Of a DNA stretch of 64,000 nucleotides, positions 37,956-47,321 are shown piece by piece. Source of the stretch: Falsiruegeria litorea R37. GTDB taxonomy: Bacteria > Pseudomonadota > Alphaproteobacteria > Rhodobacterales > Rhodobacteraceae. Location: assembly GCF_900172225.1 (NCBI RefSeq), contig NZ_FWFO01000003.1, positions 299,914 through 363,913 of the forward strand, written 5' to 3'. A program made the translations under genes and the position numbers. The notes beneath the pieces were generated by a model. The model had not been told where the DNA came from and did not search any database. It worked only from the letters and a program-made list of their open reading frames with translations. Each line of letters opens with the position of its first letter. Position 1 is the stretch's first letter.

Positions 37956-38870
37956 TCAAACCGCCATCATTCGGGCATCCCGGGCCCGCACCACCGGCAG
38001 AACGGTCTTCTTCTGCAGTGCCGTTACATTGTCCAACTCGGGGAACAGTGTCAGGATTTCCACCTGCGCCTCGCGATCTGATCTGGTTAGCGCATGACCG
38101 GGAAAATAGCTCTCGGATGCGACACCATTGGCAAACAGAACCTCATGCTCGGCCAACAGAAGGTGGACATAGTCGATCTGGTCGCGCTTCACCTGCTTGA
38201 CCGTATCACCATTCACCAGAGACCGTGCCGCGACCAAAACCTCTTTGTGGCCAAAGAAATAGGACGCGCGCCAATCATCCACCACCATCCGATGCTGTGG
38301 CGACACCAGCAGCGGCCGCTTGGCCCCCAGCACACCTGCCTTGAACCGAATGGGCGCAAAATCGCCGTGCCCTTCCACGGTTGTCCGCCCAATCCACAGG
38401 ATCGGCTGTGCGCCATTATCCCGGGTGGTGACCAAATCCCCAACCGCCAGATCATCAATCCGCTGCTCACCCTCGGGGGTCAGAATCTTGGTTCCCTGCG
38501 TGAAACAGATCGGCCCCAGATCATCCACATCAAGCGGCCCTTGGCTGTTCACAAAACTCGAGCTTTGAAACGTCCCGTTCTGCAGAACCTGCCCGTCAGT
38601 AGGCGTGAACACGCGGCTGCCATCAGCCAGATAGAACGTGATACCCGTGTAGGTAACCGGACCTTGCCCCGGCACATCGACCGTCACTGTATCACCCGGC
38701 CAGGACCGGGTGATATCGACCCCGTTGATCGCATCGCCATTGAACCGGTCCAGATCGTTGTCGTCGTTCTGATCCGTCAGGGTCAGCTGCTGAAACACCA
38801 AAGAACTGCCAAAAGCAGGCGGATTTGCAGGATCGATAAAAAAGAACTGATCAAGGTAATTCGTGGGCAT
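37956..38870 (-). CDS. Hint (Hedgehog/intein-fold) domain protein
   Basis: The 304-aa protein has an N-terminal beta-rich, acidic region (about residues 1-118) and then a Hint domain beginning at the nucleophile-like C122 in CFTQGTKILTPEG, with the block phrase SPQHRMVVDD and a long C-terminal part. Hint-domain proteins of this type are abundant in Rhodobacteraceae, often at the C-terminus of secreted proteins. Self-cleavage is plausible but unproven. The ATG at 38870 with GGGGGA before it is preferred to that at 38888. Its cellular job is unknown; the link to fliI may be only positional. Confidence 0.8.
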   Translation of the reverse strand: MPTNYLDQFFFIDPANPPAFGSSLVFQQLTLTDQNDDNDLDRFNGDAINGVDITRSWPGDTVTVDVPGQGPVTYTGITFYLADGSRVFTPTDGQVLQNGTFQSSSFVNSQGPLDVDDLGPICFTQGTKILTPEGEQRIDDLAVGDLVTTRDNGAQPILWIGRTTVEGHGDFAPIRFKAGVLGAKRPLLVSPQHRMVVDDWRASYFFGHKEVLVAARSLVNGDTVKQVKRDQIDYVHLLLAEHEVLFANGVASESYFPGHALTRSDREAQVEILTLFPELDNVTALQKKTVLPVVRARDARMMAV

Positions 38871-39002
38871 ACATCCCCCCAACTTCACTCGCTAATTGGG
38901 TTTGGCAATTGGCAGCAGCCAAACCCCGGCAGACCTCGACGATTTAAGTTCAAATTCTCCTCAATCAAAGGGGATTTCGATCACCCGCTTCCCCCAAATG
39001 AA

Positions 39003-39037
39003 AATCCCGCGGCCAAATGCTTGGCCACGGGAAACAA
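39003..39037 (-). terminator. Intrinsic terminator downstream of gltB
   Basis: CCCGCGGCCAA (39006-39016) pairs with TTGGCCACGGG (39021-39031) with one mismatch around the loop ATGC. On the minus strand it is followed by a T-rich run (ATTTTCATTT). It separates gltB from the Hint-domain gene. Confidence 0.8.
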
Positions 39038-39069
39038 TTCAAAAATAGCGCCAGGATTGTTTCGACAAA

Positions 39070-42000
39070 CTACTCTGCCGGAACGGCCTGCTCCTCCGTG
39101 CTCAGGGGCGCGGGCAGATGCACCAGCATCTCTTTTGGGCAAACTTGCAAGAAATTCGCCTTTTCCACATCCCAATGCTGCAGGATATCCGCCGCTTTCC
39201 GGCTGCCGGTTTCGTTCAGATGACGTTCAACCAGGCCTTTCAACTGTGCTTCCCAATGATCCACGGTCACCGGGCAGGTCACCAGGGTTTCCATGTTCAT
39301 CACCGTTTCGGCCTTGCCTTCGGGATCATACAGATACGCCATGCCACCGGTCATGCCCGCGCCAAAGTTCGCACCGATATCGCCCAGGATCACCGCGACG
39401 CCGCCGGTCATGTATTCACAACCACAGGCACCACAGCCCTCGATCACCACCTTGGCGCCCGAATTGCGAACCGCAAACCGCTCACCTGCGCGACCAGCCG
39501 CAAACAGATAGCCGTCGGTAGCACCGTACAGAACCGTATTGCCGATGATGGTGTTTTCGGATGCCTTCAGCGGGCTCACCTGCGGCGGACGCACCACAAC
39601 GGTGCCCCCAGACAGACCCTTGGCGACATAGTCGTTGGCATCACCCGACACCTCCAGCTTCAGTCCCGGCGCGGCAAAAGCCCCCAACGACTGCCCGGCC
39701 GAGCCTTGCAGCTTCACCGTCAGGTGATCCTCTTGCAGCGTGTTGCGCATGCCAAAGTTGCGCACGATGTGGCTCGACGTCCGTGTCCCAACGGTCCGAT
39801 CCGTGTTCTGGATCGCATAAGACAGCTGCATCTTTTCACCGTCCTGCAGGAACCGCGCCGCGTCGCGCACGATTTCCGCATCCAGCGTATCAGGCACCAC
39901 ATTGCGGTCCTTGTCGCGGTTGTAGACGATGTTGGCCGACCCATCGACAGTGATCAACAGCGGGTTCAGGTCCAGGTCATCCAGATGCGCCGAGCCACGG
40001 GAAACCTGCGCCAGCAGATCCGCACGCCCAATCACCTCTTCAATCGACCGCGCACCAAGGCTGGCCAAGACCTCGCGCACTTCCTGCGCATAGAAGGTGA
40101 TCAGGTTCACAACCTTGTCGGCGTTACCGGTGAACTTGCCACGCAGGGCTTCGTCCTGCGTACAAACACCAACCGGGCAGGTGTTGCTCTGGCACTGACG
40201 CACCATGATGCAGCCCATCGCGATCAGAGCAGCTGTCCCAATGCCGTATTCCTCGGCCCCCAGCATCGCCGCAATCACGATGTCGCGGCCCGTGCGCAAA
40301 CCACCATCGGTCCGCAGCGTGACCCGCTCGCGCAGGTTGTTCATCGCCAGAACCTGATGCGCCTCGGTCAGACCCATCTCCCACGGCAGACCCGCGTATT
40401 TGATCGAGGTCGCGGGCGATGCACCGGTGCCACCGTTGTGGCCCGAAATCAGGATCACGTCCGCTTTCGCCTTGGCCACACCGGCAGCAATCGTGCCCAC
40501 GCCCGAGGACGCAACCAGCTTTACCGTCACCTTACAGCGCGGGTTGATCTGCTTCAGGTCATAGATCAGCTGCGCCAGATCCTCGATCGAATAAATGTCG
40601 TGGTGCGGCGGCGGCGAGATCAGGGTCACACCCTTGGTCGAATGGCGCAGACGCGCGATCAGGTCGGTGACCTTCATGCCTGGCAACTGGCCACCCTCAC
40701 CGGGTTTCGCACCCTGGGCCACCTTGATCTCCAGCTCTTCACACTGGTTCAGATACTCGGCGGTCACACCAAAACGACCCGACGCCACCTGTTTGATCTT
40801 GGCCGACGGGTTGTCGCCATTGGGCTCGGGCACAAAGTGTGCGGGATCTTCGCCGCCTTCACCCGAGTCCGACTTCGCGCCAATCCGGTTCATCGCCACG
40901 TTCAGCGTCTTGTGCGCCTCAGGGCTCAGCGCCCCCAGCGACATGCCCGGCGTGACAAAGCGTTTCCGGATCGAGGTGATCGATTCGACCTCTTCCAGCG
41001 GGATCGCCTTGCCAAGCGGTTTGAAATCCATCAGGTCGCGCAGGTGGATCGGCGGATTGCTTTGCATCCTGGCCGAATACTGCTTCCACAACTCGAACGA
41101 GGCCTTGTTACACGCCATCTGCATCATGTGCATGCTGGTCGCTTCCCAGGCATGCGTTTCACCCGATTTGCGCGCCTTATAGAAACCACCGATGGGCAGA
41201 ACGTTGGCAATTTCACCCCATCCCTTGGCGTGGACCTGTTCGGCCTTGGTCTGAATACCGGTCACACCGATGCCCGAAATCCGGCTAGTCATGCCGGGGA
41301 AGAACTCGGCGCACATGGCACGGCTCAGACCCACGGCCTCAAAGTTCAGGCCACCGCGATAGGACGAAATCACCGAAATCCCCATCTTGGCCATGATCTT
41401 GAGCAAGCCCTGATCGATGGCCTCGCGATAGCGCGCGATGTTCTCGGTCAACGACCCGTCCAGCAAACCACGCTCGATGCGGTCAGCGATGGAGTCTTCG
41501 GCCAGATAGGCGTTCACAACGGTCGCACCACAGCCGATCAAAACCGCAAAGTAATGCGGGTCGATGCATTCCGCCGCGCGCACGTTGAGCGAGCAGAACG
41601 TCCGCAATCCCTTGCGCGTCAGGTGGCTGTGCACGGCCGATGTCGCCAGGATCATCGGCATCGCCACCTTGTCGGCGTTTGAATGCTGATCGGTCAGCAC
41701 AATGTGCCCCGCGCCCGAACGCACGGCCTCTTCGGCCTCGGCCCGGATTCGAACCAAGGCTGCGTTCAACGCGCCCTGACCGGGTTCAAAGGTACAGTCG
41801 ATCTCAACCAGCGTCGCGTCAAACCCCGAGACCAGGTTCTCCCACTGGGCGTTGCCAATGAAGGGGCTTTCCAGCACCACGATCTCGGTCTGGCTGCTGT
41901 CCTCGTCCAGCACGTTCTTCAGGTTCCCGAACCGCGTCTTCAGCGACATCACACGGTATTCGCGCAAGCTGTCGATGGGCGGGTTCGTCACCTGGCTAAA

Positions 42001-43602
42001 GTTCTGGCGGAAGAAATGGCTCAGCGGGCGGTACATTTTCGACAGAACCGCAGACGGGGTGTCATCGCCCATCGAGGCCAGCGATTCCTTGCCGTCCTCA
42101 GCCATCGGCGCCAGGATCTGCTCCAGCTCTTCAATGCTGTAGCCAGCCGCAATCTGCCGCTTGCGCAGCTCTTCGCCGCTGAACATCGCGGTCTCGGTCA
42201 CGCCCTGCAGCTTGTCCTCAAGATTGACGATCTTGCCAACCCATTCACCAAACGGACGGCTGCCCGCCAGCGCATCCTTGATTGCCGTGTCGTGGAACAG
42301 TTTGCCCTCGGCCATGTCCACAGCAATCATCTGCCCCGGACCCAGCGCGCCTTTTTCCACAACGTTTGCCTCATTGATCGGCACCATGCCCGCCTCGGAG
42401 CCCGCGATCAGCAGGCCATCACCGGTCACCACATAGCGCATCGGGCGCAGACCGTTGCGGTCCAGACCTGCGCAGACCCAGCGACCATCGGTCATCGCCA
42501 GCGCGGCCGGGCCGTCCCACGGCTCCATCACCGAGTTGCAATAGGAATACATGTCGATCCACGGCTGCGGCAGGTCCACCGCCTGTTTGGACCACGATTC
42601 CGGCACCAGCATCGTCTTGGCCATCGGGGCCGACCGGCCCGCACGCACCAGCACCTCGAACACGGAATCCAGCGCCGCCGAATCCGACGAGCCACCCTGC
42701 ACGATCGGCTTGATGTCCTCGGCCATCTCGCCAAAGAACGACGACGCCATCCGGATCTCGTGGCTCTTCATCCAGTTTACATTGCCCTTGAGCGTGTTGA
42801 TCTCGCCGTTGTGGGCCAACATGCGGAACGGCTGCGCCAGCCACCACTGCGGGAAGGTGTTGGTCGAATACCGCTGGTGGTACAGAGCAAAGGCAGATTC
42901 AAACCGCTCGTCCATCAGATCGGGGTAGAACACCGCAACCTGCTCGGCCAGCATCATGCCCTTGTAGATGATCGACCGGCACGACAGCGACGCGATGTAC
43001 AGACCCGACACCCCCGCAGACGAAGCCGCCTTTTCGATCCGGCGACGGATCACATACAGCTCGCGTTCAAAGGTCTCTTCGTCCACGCCCTTGGAATTCG
43101 AGATCAGGATCTGCTCGATCTCGGGCCGGGTCGCGTTGGCCTTTTCGCCCAGACAGGTCACATCCACCGGCACATGACGCCAGCCATAGATGTAATACCC
43201 CATCTTCAACACTTCGGTCTCAACGATCGTCCGGCAGGTTTCCTGCGCGCCAAAGTCGGTGCGCGGCAGGAACACCTGACCCACCGCGATCAACTGATCG
43301 GGGCGCGGCTCGTGACCGGTGCGCTTGACCTGGTCATAGAAGAAGGGAACCGGGATCTGCACATGGATACCCGCACCGTCACCGGTCTTGCCATCGGCAT
43401 CCACCGCACCCCGGTGCCAGATCGCTTTCAGCGCGTCGATCCCTGCCTCAACCACCTTGCGGCTTTTCTTGCCATCGACGGACACAACAAGGCCAACACC
43501 GCAGGACGAATGCTCTTCTTCCTCGGAATACAGGCCATTCTCGGCCATCCACTGACGCTTGGCCTCTTCGGCGCGCACCCAATCGGCATCATATTTGGTC
43601 AT
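39070..43602 (-). CDS. gltB: Glutamate synthase (NADPH) large subunit
   Basis: The 1510-aa protein has the full GltB plan: a 33-residue propeptide, then the catalytic N-terminal cysteine C34 (SSCGVGLV) of the class II glutaminase domain, a central domain, the FMN-binding synthase domain (GGTGASPATSIKYAGLPWE), the cysteine cluster for the 3Fe-4S centre (MVRQCQSNTCPVGVC), and a C-terminal GXGXG beta-helix (GCGACGCEYMTGGVAVILG). It makes glutamate from glutamine and 2-oxoglutarate with GltD. The start overlaps a GFA-family gene by ATGA. Confidence 0.97.
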   Translation of the reverse strand: MTKYDADWVRAEEAKRQWMAENGLYSEEEEHSSCGVGLVVSVDGKKSRKVVEAGIDALKAIWHRGAVDADGKTGDGAGIHVQIPVPFFYDQVKRTGHEPRPDQLIAVGQVFLPRTDFGAQETCRTIVETEVLKMGYYIYGWRHVPVDVTCLGEKANATRPEIEQILISNSKGVDEETFERELYVIRRRIEKAASSAGVSGLYIASLSCRSIIYKGMMLAEQVAVFYPDLMDERFESAFALYHQRYSTNTFPQWWLAQPFRMLAHNGEINTLKGNVNWMKSHEIRMASSFFGEMAEDIKPIVQGGSSDSAALDSVFEVLVRAGRSAPMAKTMLVPESWSKQAVDLPQPWIDMYSYCNSVMEPWDGPAALAMTDGRWVCAGLDRNGLRPMRYVVTGDGLLIAGSEAGMVPINEANVVEKGALGPGQMIAVDMAEGKLFHDTAIKDALAGSRPFGEWVGKIVNLEDKLQGVTETAMFSGEELRKRQIAAGYSIEELEQILAPMAEDGKESLASMGDDTPSAVLSKMYRPLSHFFRQNFSQVTNPPIDSLREYRVMSLKTRFGNLKNVLDEDSSQTEIVVLESPFIGNAQWENLVSGFDATLVEIDCTFEPGQGALNAALVRIRAEAEEAVRSGAGHIVLTDQHSNADKVAMPMILATSAVHSHLTRKGLRTFCSLNVRAAECIDPHYFAVLIGCGATVVNAYLAEDSIADRIERGLLDGSLTENIARYREAIDQGLLKIMAKMGISVISSYRGGLNFEAVGLSRAMCAEFFPGMTSRISGIGVTGIQTKAEQVHAKGWGEIANVLPIGGFYKARKSGETHAWEATSMHMMQMACNKASFELWKQYSARMQSNPPIHLRDLMDFKPLGKAIPLEEVESITSIRKRFVTPGMSLGALSPEAHKTLNVAMNRIGAKSDSGEGGEDPAHFVPEPNGDNPSAKIKQVASGRFGVTAEYLNQCEELEIKVAQGAKPGEGGQLPGMKVTDLIARLRHSTKGVTLISPPPHHDIYSIEDLAQLIYDLKQINPRCKVTVKLVASSGVGTIAAGVAKAKADVILISGHNGGTGASPATSIKYAGLPWEMGLTEAHQVLAMNNLRERVTLRTDGGLRTGRDIVIAAMLGAEEYGIGTAALIAMGCIMVRQCQSNTCPVGVCTQDEALRGKFTGNADKVVNLITFYAQEVREVLASLGARSIEEVIGRADLLAQVSRGSAHLDDLDLNPLLITVDGSANIVYNRDKDRNVVPDTLDAEIVRDAARFLQDGEKMQLSYAIQNTDRTVGTRTSSHIVRNFGMRNTLQEDHLTVKLQGSAGQSLGAFAAPGLKLEVSGDANDYVAKGLSGGTVVVRPPQVSPLKASENTIIGNTVLYGATDGYLFAAGRAGERFAVRNSGAKVVIEGCGACGCEYMTGGVAVILGDIGANFGAGMTGGMAYLYDPEGKAETVMNMETLVTCPVTVDHWEAQLKGLVERHLNETGSRKAADILQHWDVEKANFLQVCPKEMLVHLPAPLSTEEQAVPAE

Positions 43603-44036
43603 TGGTTGTCTCCTTCTTCCGATTGGGCATACATGGCCATCATCTCGGCCTCGGTGATCTGCTTGCGATCGCCTGCAAATGCATAACCCTCGGGTTTCTT
43701 GTCGATAAACAGTTCCAGGCTCAGCTTGTTGCCGCCTGCATTTTCAAAAAGTCCCGCCGCCATCTGGGTCTGGCCGTGCATCGGCCCCGGCGCGGTCATC
43801 CGGTACCACAGCGCCGATCCGCACTCCTCGCAGAACGCGCGTTCGGCCCAGTCGGACGATACATAGGTCTTGACCGGGCCCAGCGCGGCATAGCCCGGCT
43901 CGGCCTGAAAGGTCATCAAAGCCGAGCTGGTCCAGCGGCGGCACATGTCACAGTGACACGCACCAATCGCGTTCCTCGTAGGGGTCGCCGTGACGCTCAC
44001 GGCGCCGCACATGCATTGGCCATTCAGTTCAGTCAT
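43599..44036 (-). CDS. GFA/CENP-V family zinc-binding protein
   Basis: The 145-aa protein shows the cysteine pattern of the glutathione-dependent formaldehyde-activating (GFA) fold: C8-x-C10, C27-x-C29-x2-C32 and C69-x2-C72, expected to bind zinc. Most members have no proven function, and this one is not next to formaldehyde genes. The ATG at 44036 is preferred over a GTG one codon earlier because of AGGA spacing. It is translationally coupled to gltB, an unexpected partner, and co-transcribed with the secreted protein upstream. Confidence 0.85.
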   Translation of the reverse strand: MTELNGQCMCGAVSVTATPTRNAIGACHCDMCRRWTSSALMTFQAEPGYAALGPVKTYVSSDWAERAFCEECGSALWYRMTAPGPMHGQTQMAAGLFENAGGNKLSLELFIDKKPEGYAFAGDRKQITEAEMMAMYAQSEEGDNQ

Positions 44037-44048
44037 CACGTTGTCCTT

Positions 44049-44723
44049 TTATCCGTCGCAGCCAAATTCAGACCGCGTTGCCAGAAAACCGGGCTCGCCC
44101 TCGAACCGGATCACACGCGGGGTGTGATCGGCAGTGAACGATGCACGGTCGCGCGCATGGCTTGTCAGGTCGCCCTCGACAAACAGACCCAGTGCCTCGG
44201 ACACATAGATGTCCATGTCGAACCCCAACCAGCTGCTGTCGATCCCTTCGCGTTGCATTTCGCGGTGCAGGGTGCCTTTGCGAAACGCATGCCCGCTCAA
44301 CTCGACCACCTCATCGCTCAGGGTATACGCCCCCTGGAACATGAACTCGCGGTTCTTCACCACGCGGGTTGAAAACAGCAGGATGCCATCTTCGGTGTCC
44401 TGACCATCCGCGATCAGATCGCCAAGGTTCAGCCACGCCCCCCGACCGGGATCACGTTCAAACCGGGTCTGCGCGTTGGCCTGATACAGAAAGCCCGCTA
44501 GCCCCCAATCACCGTCATAGAAATGCACGATGTCGGGACGACCATTGGCAAAGGTCAGCACTTGGCGATCCTGGCCGCACATCAACAGGGTCGAGGTGCG
44601 GCACTCGTTCTTGTGCACCGTCGCCAGCGGCGTGCAGCCCCCCGGCACCTCGGCCACGTCCTGTGCCCAGGCCATACAGCCAAACACGCTCAGGGTCAGA
44701 GCAGCGGTCCATTGTGCGATCAT
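44049..44723 (-). CDS. Secreted hypothetical protein between gltD and gltB
   Basis: The 224-aa protein has a signal peptide (cleavage about A20, MAWA-QD) and a mature beta-rich domain with several cysteines (C29, C36, C44 region and the final C). I do not recognise the family. It has an AGGA site before its ATG and lies 9-12 bp upstream of the GFA-family gene, so it is probably co-transcribed with GFA and gltB. The mature part has no metal or enzyme motif I can name. Confidence 0.65.
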   Translation of the reverse strand: MIAQWTAALTLSVFGCMAWAQDVAEVPGGCTPLATVHKNECRTSTLLMCGQDRQVLTFANGRPDIVHFYDGDWGLAGFLYQANAQTRFERDPGRGAWLNLGDLIADGQDTEDGILLFSTRVVKNREFMFQGAYTLSDEVVELSGHAFRKGTLHREMQREGIDSSWLGFDMDIYVSEALGLFVEGDLTSHARDRASFTADHTPRVIRFEGEPGFLATRSEFGCDG

Positions 44724-44853
44724 TTTCCTGTCCTTCGGCTTCTTGGGTCATCGTCGCTGACCCTTTGGCTGCGGTGCCGCATCAGATGTATGCGGCGGCG
44801 GTGTACGGGTAGTGCACGCTTGGTGCACGCATGTCACAGGCTGATTTCGGCCC

Positions 44854-46287
44854 TCATTCAGCGGCGATTGCAGATGCAGCATCCAGCTTTTTCAGGATCG
44901 CTTCGGCACAATCACGGCCGTCCTTGATGGCCCAGACCACCAGGCTCGCACCGCGGACGATGTCACCCACGGCATAAACACCTTCCATCTCGGTCTCGCC
45001 GCTCTGGAATGCCGCCTTGACGGTGCCCCAGCGGGTCACGGGCAGGTCCGGCTGACCAAACAGCGTCGGCAGATCTTCGGGCTCGAACCCCAGCGCCTTG
45101 ATGACCAGATCGGCCTCTTCGACGTAATCCGCACCTTCGATCACTTCGGGGGCCTGACGACCGGATGCGTCCGGCTGCCCCAGGCGCATCTTCTGCACCA
45201 TCACGCCATTGACGCTGTCATCACCAGTAAAACCCTTGGGGGCGCTCAGCCACTCAAAGATCACGCCTTCTTCTTCGGCGTTCTGCGTCTCGCGCTGCGA
45301 ACCCGGCATGTTGGCGCGGTCCCGGCGATACAGACATTTGACCGAGGTTGCGCCCTGACGGATCGAGGTGCGCACACAGTCCATCGCGGTGTCACCGCCA
45401 CCGATCACGACCACCTTCTTGCCTTCGGCATTCAGGCGACCGTTGTCAAAGTCCTCGACGGCGTCGCCAAAGCTCTTGCGGTTCGATGCGGTCAAAAAGT
45501 CGATCGCCTTCTCGATACCTGCCAAACCGCTGCCCGGCATAGCCAGATCGCGTGACTTATAGACGCCTGTGGCGATGATCACCGCGTCATGCTTTTCGCG
45601 GATTTCGGCAAATTTGGCTGCGTCCACATCGCAGTTCAGCTCAAACGTCACGCCACCATCTGCCAGCAGATCGTTGCGGCGCTGGACCACGTCTTTCTCC
45701 AGCTTGAAGCCCGGAATGCCGTACATCAACAAGCCACCCGCGCGGTCATAGCGGTCATAGACCGTGACCTGCACACCGGCCTTGCGCAGCATATCCGCCG
45801 CTGCCAAGCCGCCCGGACCAGCACCGATGATGCCCACACTTTCGCCGCGTTCCCGAGCAGGTGCGTTGGGCAGAACCCAACCTTTATCCCAAGCGGTGTC
45901 GGTGATGTACTTCTCGACCGATCCGATGGTGACGGTGCCATGACCCGACTGTTCGATGACGCAATTGCCTTCGCACAGACGGTCCTGCGGGCAGATGCGG
46001 CCACAGATCTCGGGGAAAGTGTTGGTGGCTTGGCTGGTGGCATAGGCCTCTTCCAGACGGCCCGTTGCGGTCAGGTGCAGCCAGTCGGGGATATTGTTGT
46101 GCAGCGGGCAGTGCGACTGACAATAGGGCACACCACATTGGCTGCACCGGCTCGCCTGCTCCTCGGCCTTGGCCGCGGCGTACTCGGCATAAATTTCGTC
46201 GAAATCTTCCCTGCGTACAGTGGCGTCACGCTTTGCAGGCATGTCGCGGTCGATCTGGACAAATTTTAGCATCGGTTGCTTGGCCAC
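44854..46287 (-). CDS. gltD: Glutamate synthase (NADPH) small subunit
   Basis: The 477-aa protein has the N-terminal cysteine-rich iron-sulfur region (CSQCGVPYCQSHCPL and CGRICPQDRLCEGNC), an FAD-binding site (GIIGAGPGGLAAADMLRKAG, key GAGPGGLAAAD), and an NADPH-binding site (VVVIGGGDTAMDC). It passes electrons from NADPH to GltB. Translation probably starts at GTG 46287 with GGAG 8 bases upstream. A 130-bp gap separates it from the secreted-protein gene, so gltB expression may rely on read-through or on a promoter there. Confidence 0.95.
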   Translation of the reverse strand: MAKQPMLKFVQIDRDMPAKRDATVRREDFDEIYAEYAAAKAEEQASRCSQCGVPYCQSHCPLHNNIPDWLHLTATGRLEEAYATSQATNTFPEICGRICPQDRLCEGNCVIEQSGHGTVTIGSVEKYITDTAWDKGWVLPNAPARERGESVGIIGAGPGGLAAADMLRKAGVQVTVYDRYDRAGGLLMYGIPGFKLEKDVVQRRNDLLADGGVTFELNCDVDAAKFAEIREKHDAVIIATGVYKSRDLAMPGSGLAGIEKAIDFLTASNRKSFGDAVEDFDNGRLNAEGKKVVVIGGGDTAMDCVRTSIRQGATSVKCLYRRDRANMPGSQRETQNAEEEGVIFEWLSAPKGFTGDDSVNGVMVQKMRLGQPDASGRQAPEVIEGADYVEEADLVIKALGFEPEDLPTLFGQPDLPVTRWGTVKAAFQSGETEMEGVYAVGDIVRGASLVVWAIKDGRDCAEAILKKLDAASAIAAE

Positions 46288-46517
46288 GGGTCAAACTCCA
46301 TGAATTGGCTACGTCGCGATTGTCTACAAGACGCCCGGCGACATTAAAAGTCAACTATGCTGACCTTTTTTCGAGATTTCTGGGATCGGTTTAGAATTTC
46401 AGGATAAAAAGCGCAAGACTTTAGGTCCGATACGGTCCTTATTATCGACTTTCTTTTTGAACCAAAGCACTTATACCGACCGTCAAGCCAAAGTTGTCTG
46501 ACCCGAGTTCATAAAAA
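46288..46517. promoter_or_regulatory. Divergent region between gltD and uppP
   Basis: This 230-bp region separates two outward-facing genes and must contain both promoters. It is clearly more AT-rich than its surroundings (for example TTATTATCGACTTTC near 46439-46453). I cannot single out a confident -35/-10 pair or regulator site. Confidence 0.45.
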
Positions 46518-47321
46518 ATGCCTCTGTTTCAATTACTTCTTGTCGCGCTGATTCAGGGAATCACCGAATTTCTGCCTGTGTCCTCTTCGGGACACCTGAT
46601 TCTTCTGCCGGGGCTGACGGGGCTGGATGACCAAGGTCAGGTGATCGACGTGGCGGTTCATATCGGAACTTTGGGCGCCGTTGTGCTGTATTTCTGGTCA
46701 GACGTGAAACTGGGCTTTCAAGGACTGCCGCGCGCCCTGACGGGAAAGATCGACACCGAAGGTTCACGCCTGGCTGCCGGTCTGATCATCGCAACAATCC
46801 CTACAATTCTTCTAGGCTTGCTCCTGTACGTCACCGGTCTCAGCGACGCGCTTCGCTCAGTTGCCGTCATCGGCTGGACCATGCTGATCTTTGGCCTCGT
46901 GCTTTATTGGGCGGACCAGACCGGGGCGGAAACCAGAACCGCCACCGACTGGGGCTTGAAAGACGCTGTAATCATGGGCTTCTGGCAGGCCATCGCGCTG
47001 ATCCCCGGCACCTCACGCTCGGGCATCACCATCACTGGCGCCCGGCGCTTGGGCTACACCCGCGAGGACGGCGCCCGCATCGCCATGCTGATGTCGATCC
47101 CCACGATCATCGCCTCTGGTACATTACTGGGGCTCGACGTCGCTGTTCAGGCTGACGCTGCCGTCGCACGAGATGGTGCCATCGCCGCCGCCATGGCCTT
47201 TGTCTCGGCTCTCATAGCACTCAGTCTGATGATGCGCCTGCTGCGCAGCGTCAGCTTTACCCCATATGTCATCTACAGGGTGATCCTTGGTATCGTGCTG
47301 CTGGTCTACGCTTACGCGTGA
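46518..47321 (+). CDS. uppP: Undecaprenyl-diphosphatase UppP (BacA)
   Basis: The 267-aa polytopic membrane protein contains both UppP signatures: GITEFLPVSSSGHL near residue 15 and PGTSRSGITITGA near residue 164. It recycles the lipid carrier undecaprenyl diphosphate for cell-wall synthesis and can confer bacitracin tolerance. The gene is full length; no strong ribosome-binding site precedes the ATG. Its stop abuts the stop of the converging NDUFA9-like gene. Confidence 0.95.
   Translation: MPLFQLLLVALIQGITEFLPVSSSGHLILLPGLTGLDDQGQVIDVAVHIGTLGAVVLYFWSDVKLGFQGLPRALTGKIDTEGSRLAAGLIIATIPTILLGLLLYVTGLSDALRSVAVIGWTMLIFGLVLYWADQTGAETRTATDWGLKDAVIMGFWQAIALIPGTSRSGITITGARRLGYTREDGARIAMLMSIPTIIASGTLLGLDVAVQADAAVARDGAIAAAMAFVSALIALSLMMRLLRSVSFTPYVIYRVILGIVLLVYAYA

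Noticed and set aside
38094..39521. 475-aa plus-strand frame crossing the Hint gene, its promoter, the terminator and the gltB end
   Set aside because: It runs antisense to two supported genes and through a terminator; no domain is seen.
39118..41682. Very long open frame (854 aa) on the plus strand inside gltB
   Set aside because: It lies wholly antisense to a textbook gltB, is rich in H, R, Q and G, and has no family motif. Long antisense frames arise from the codon bias of GC-rich genes.
41683..43686. Second long antisense frame (667 aa) over the gltB 5' part
   Set aside because: Same reason: antisense to conserved glutaminase-domain sequence, biased composition, no motif.
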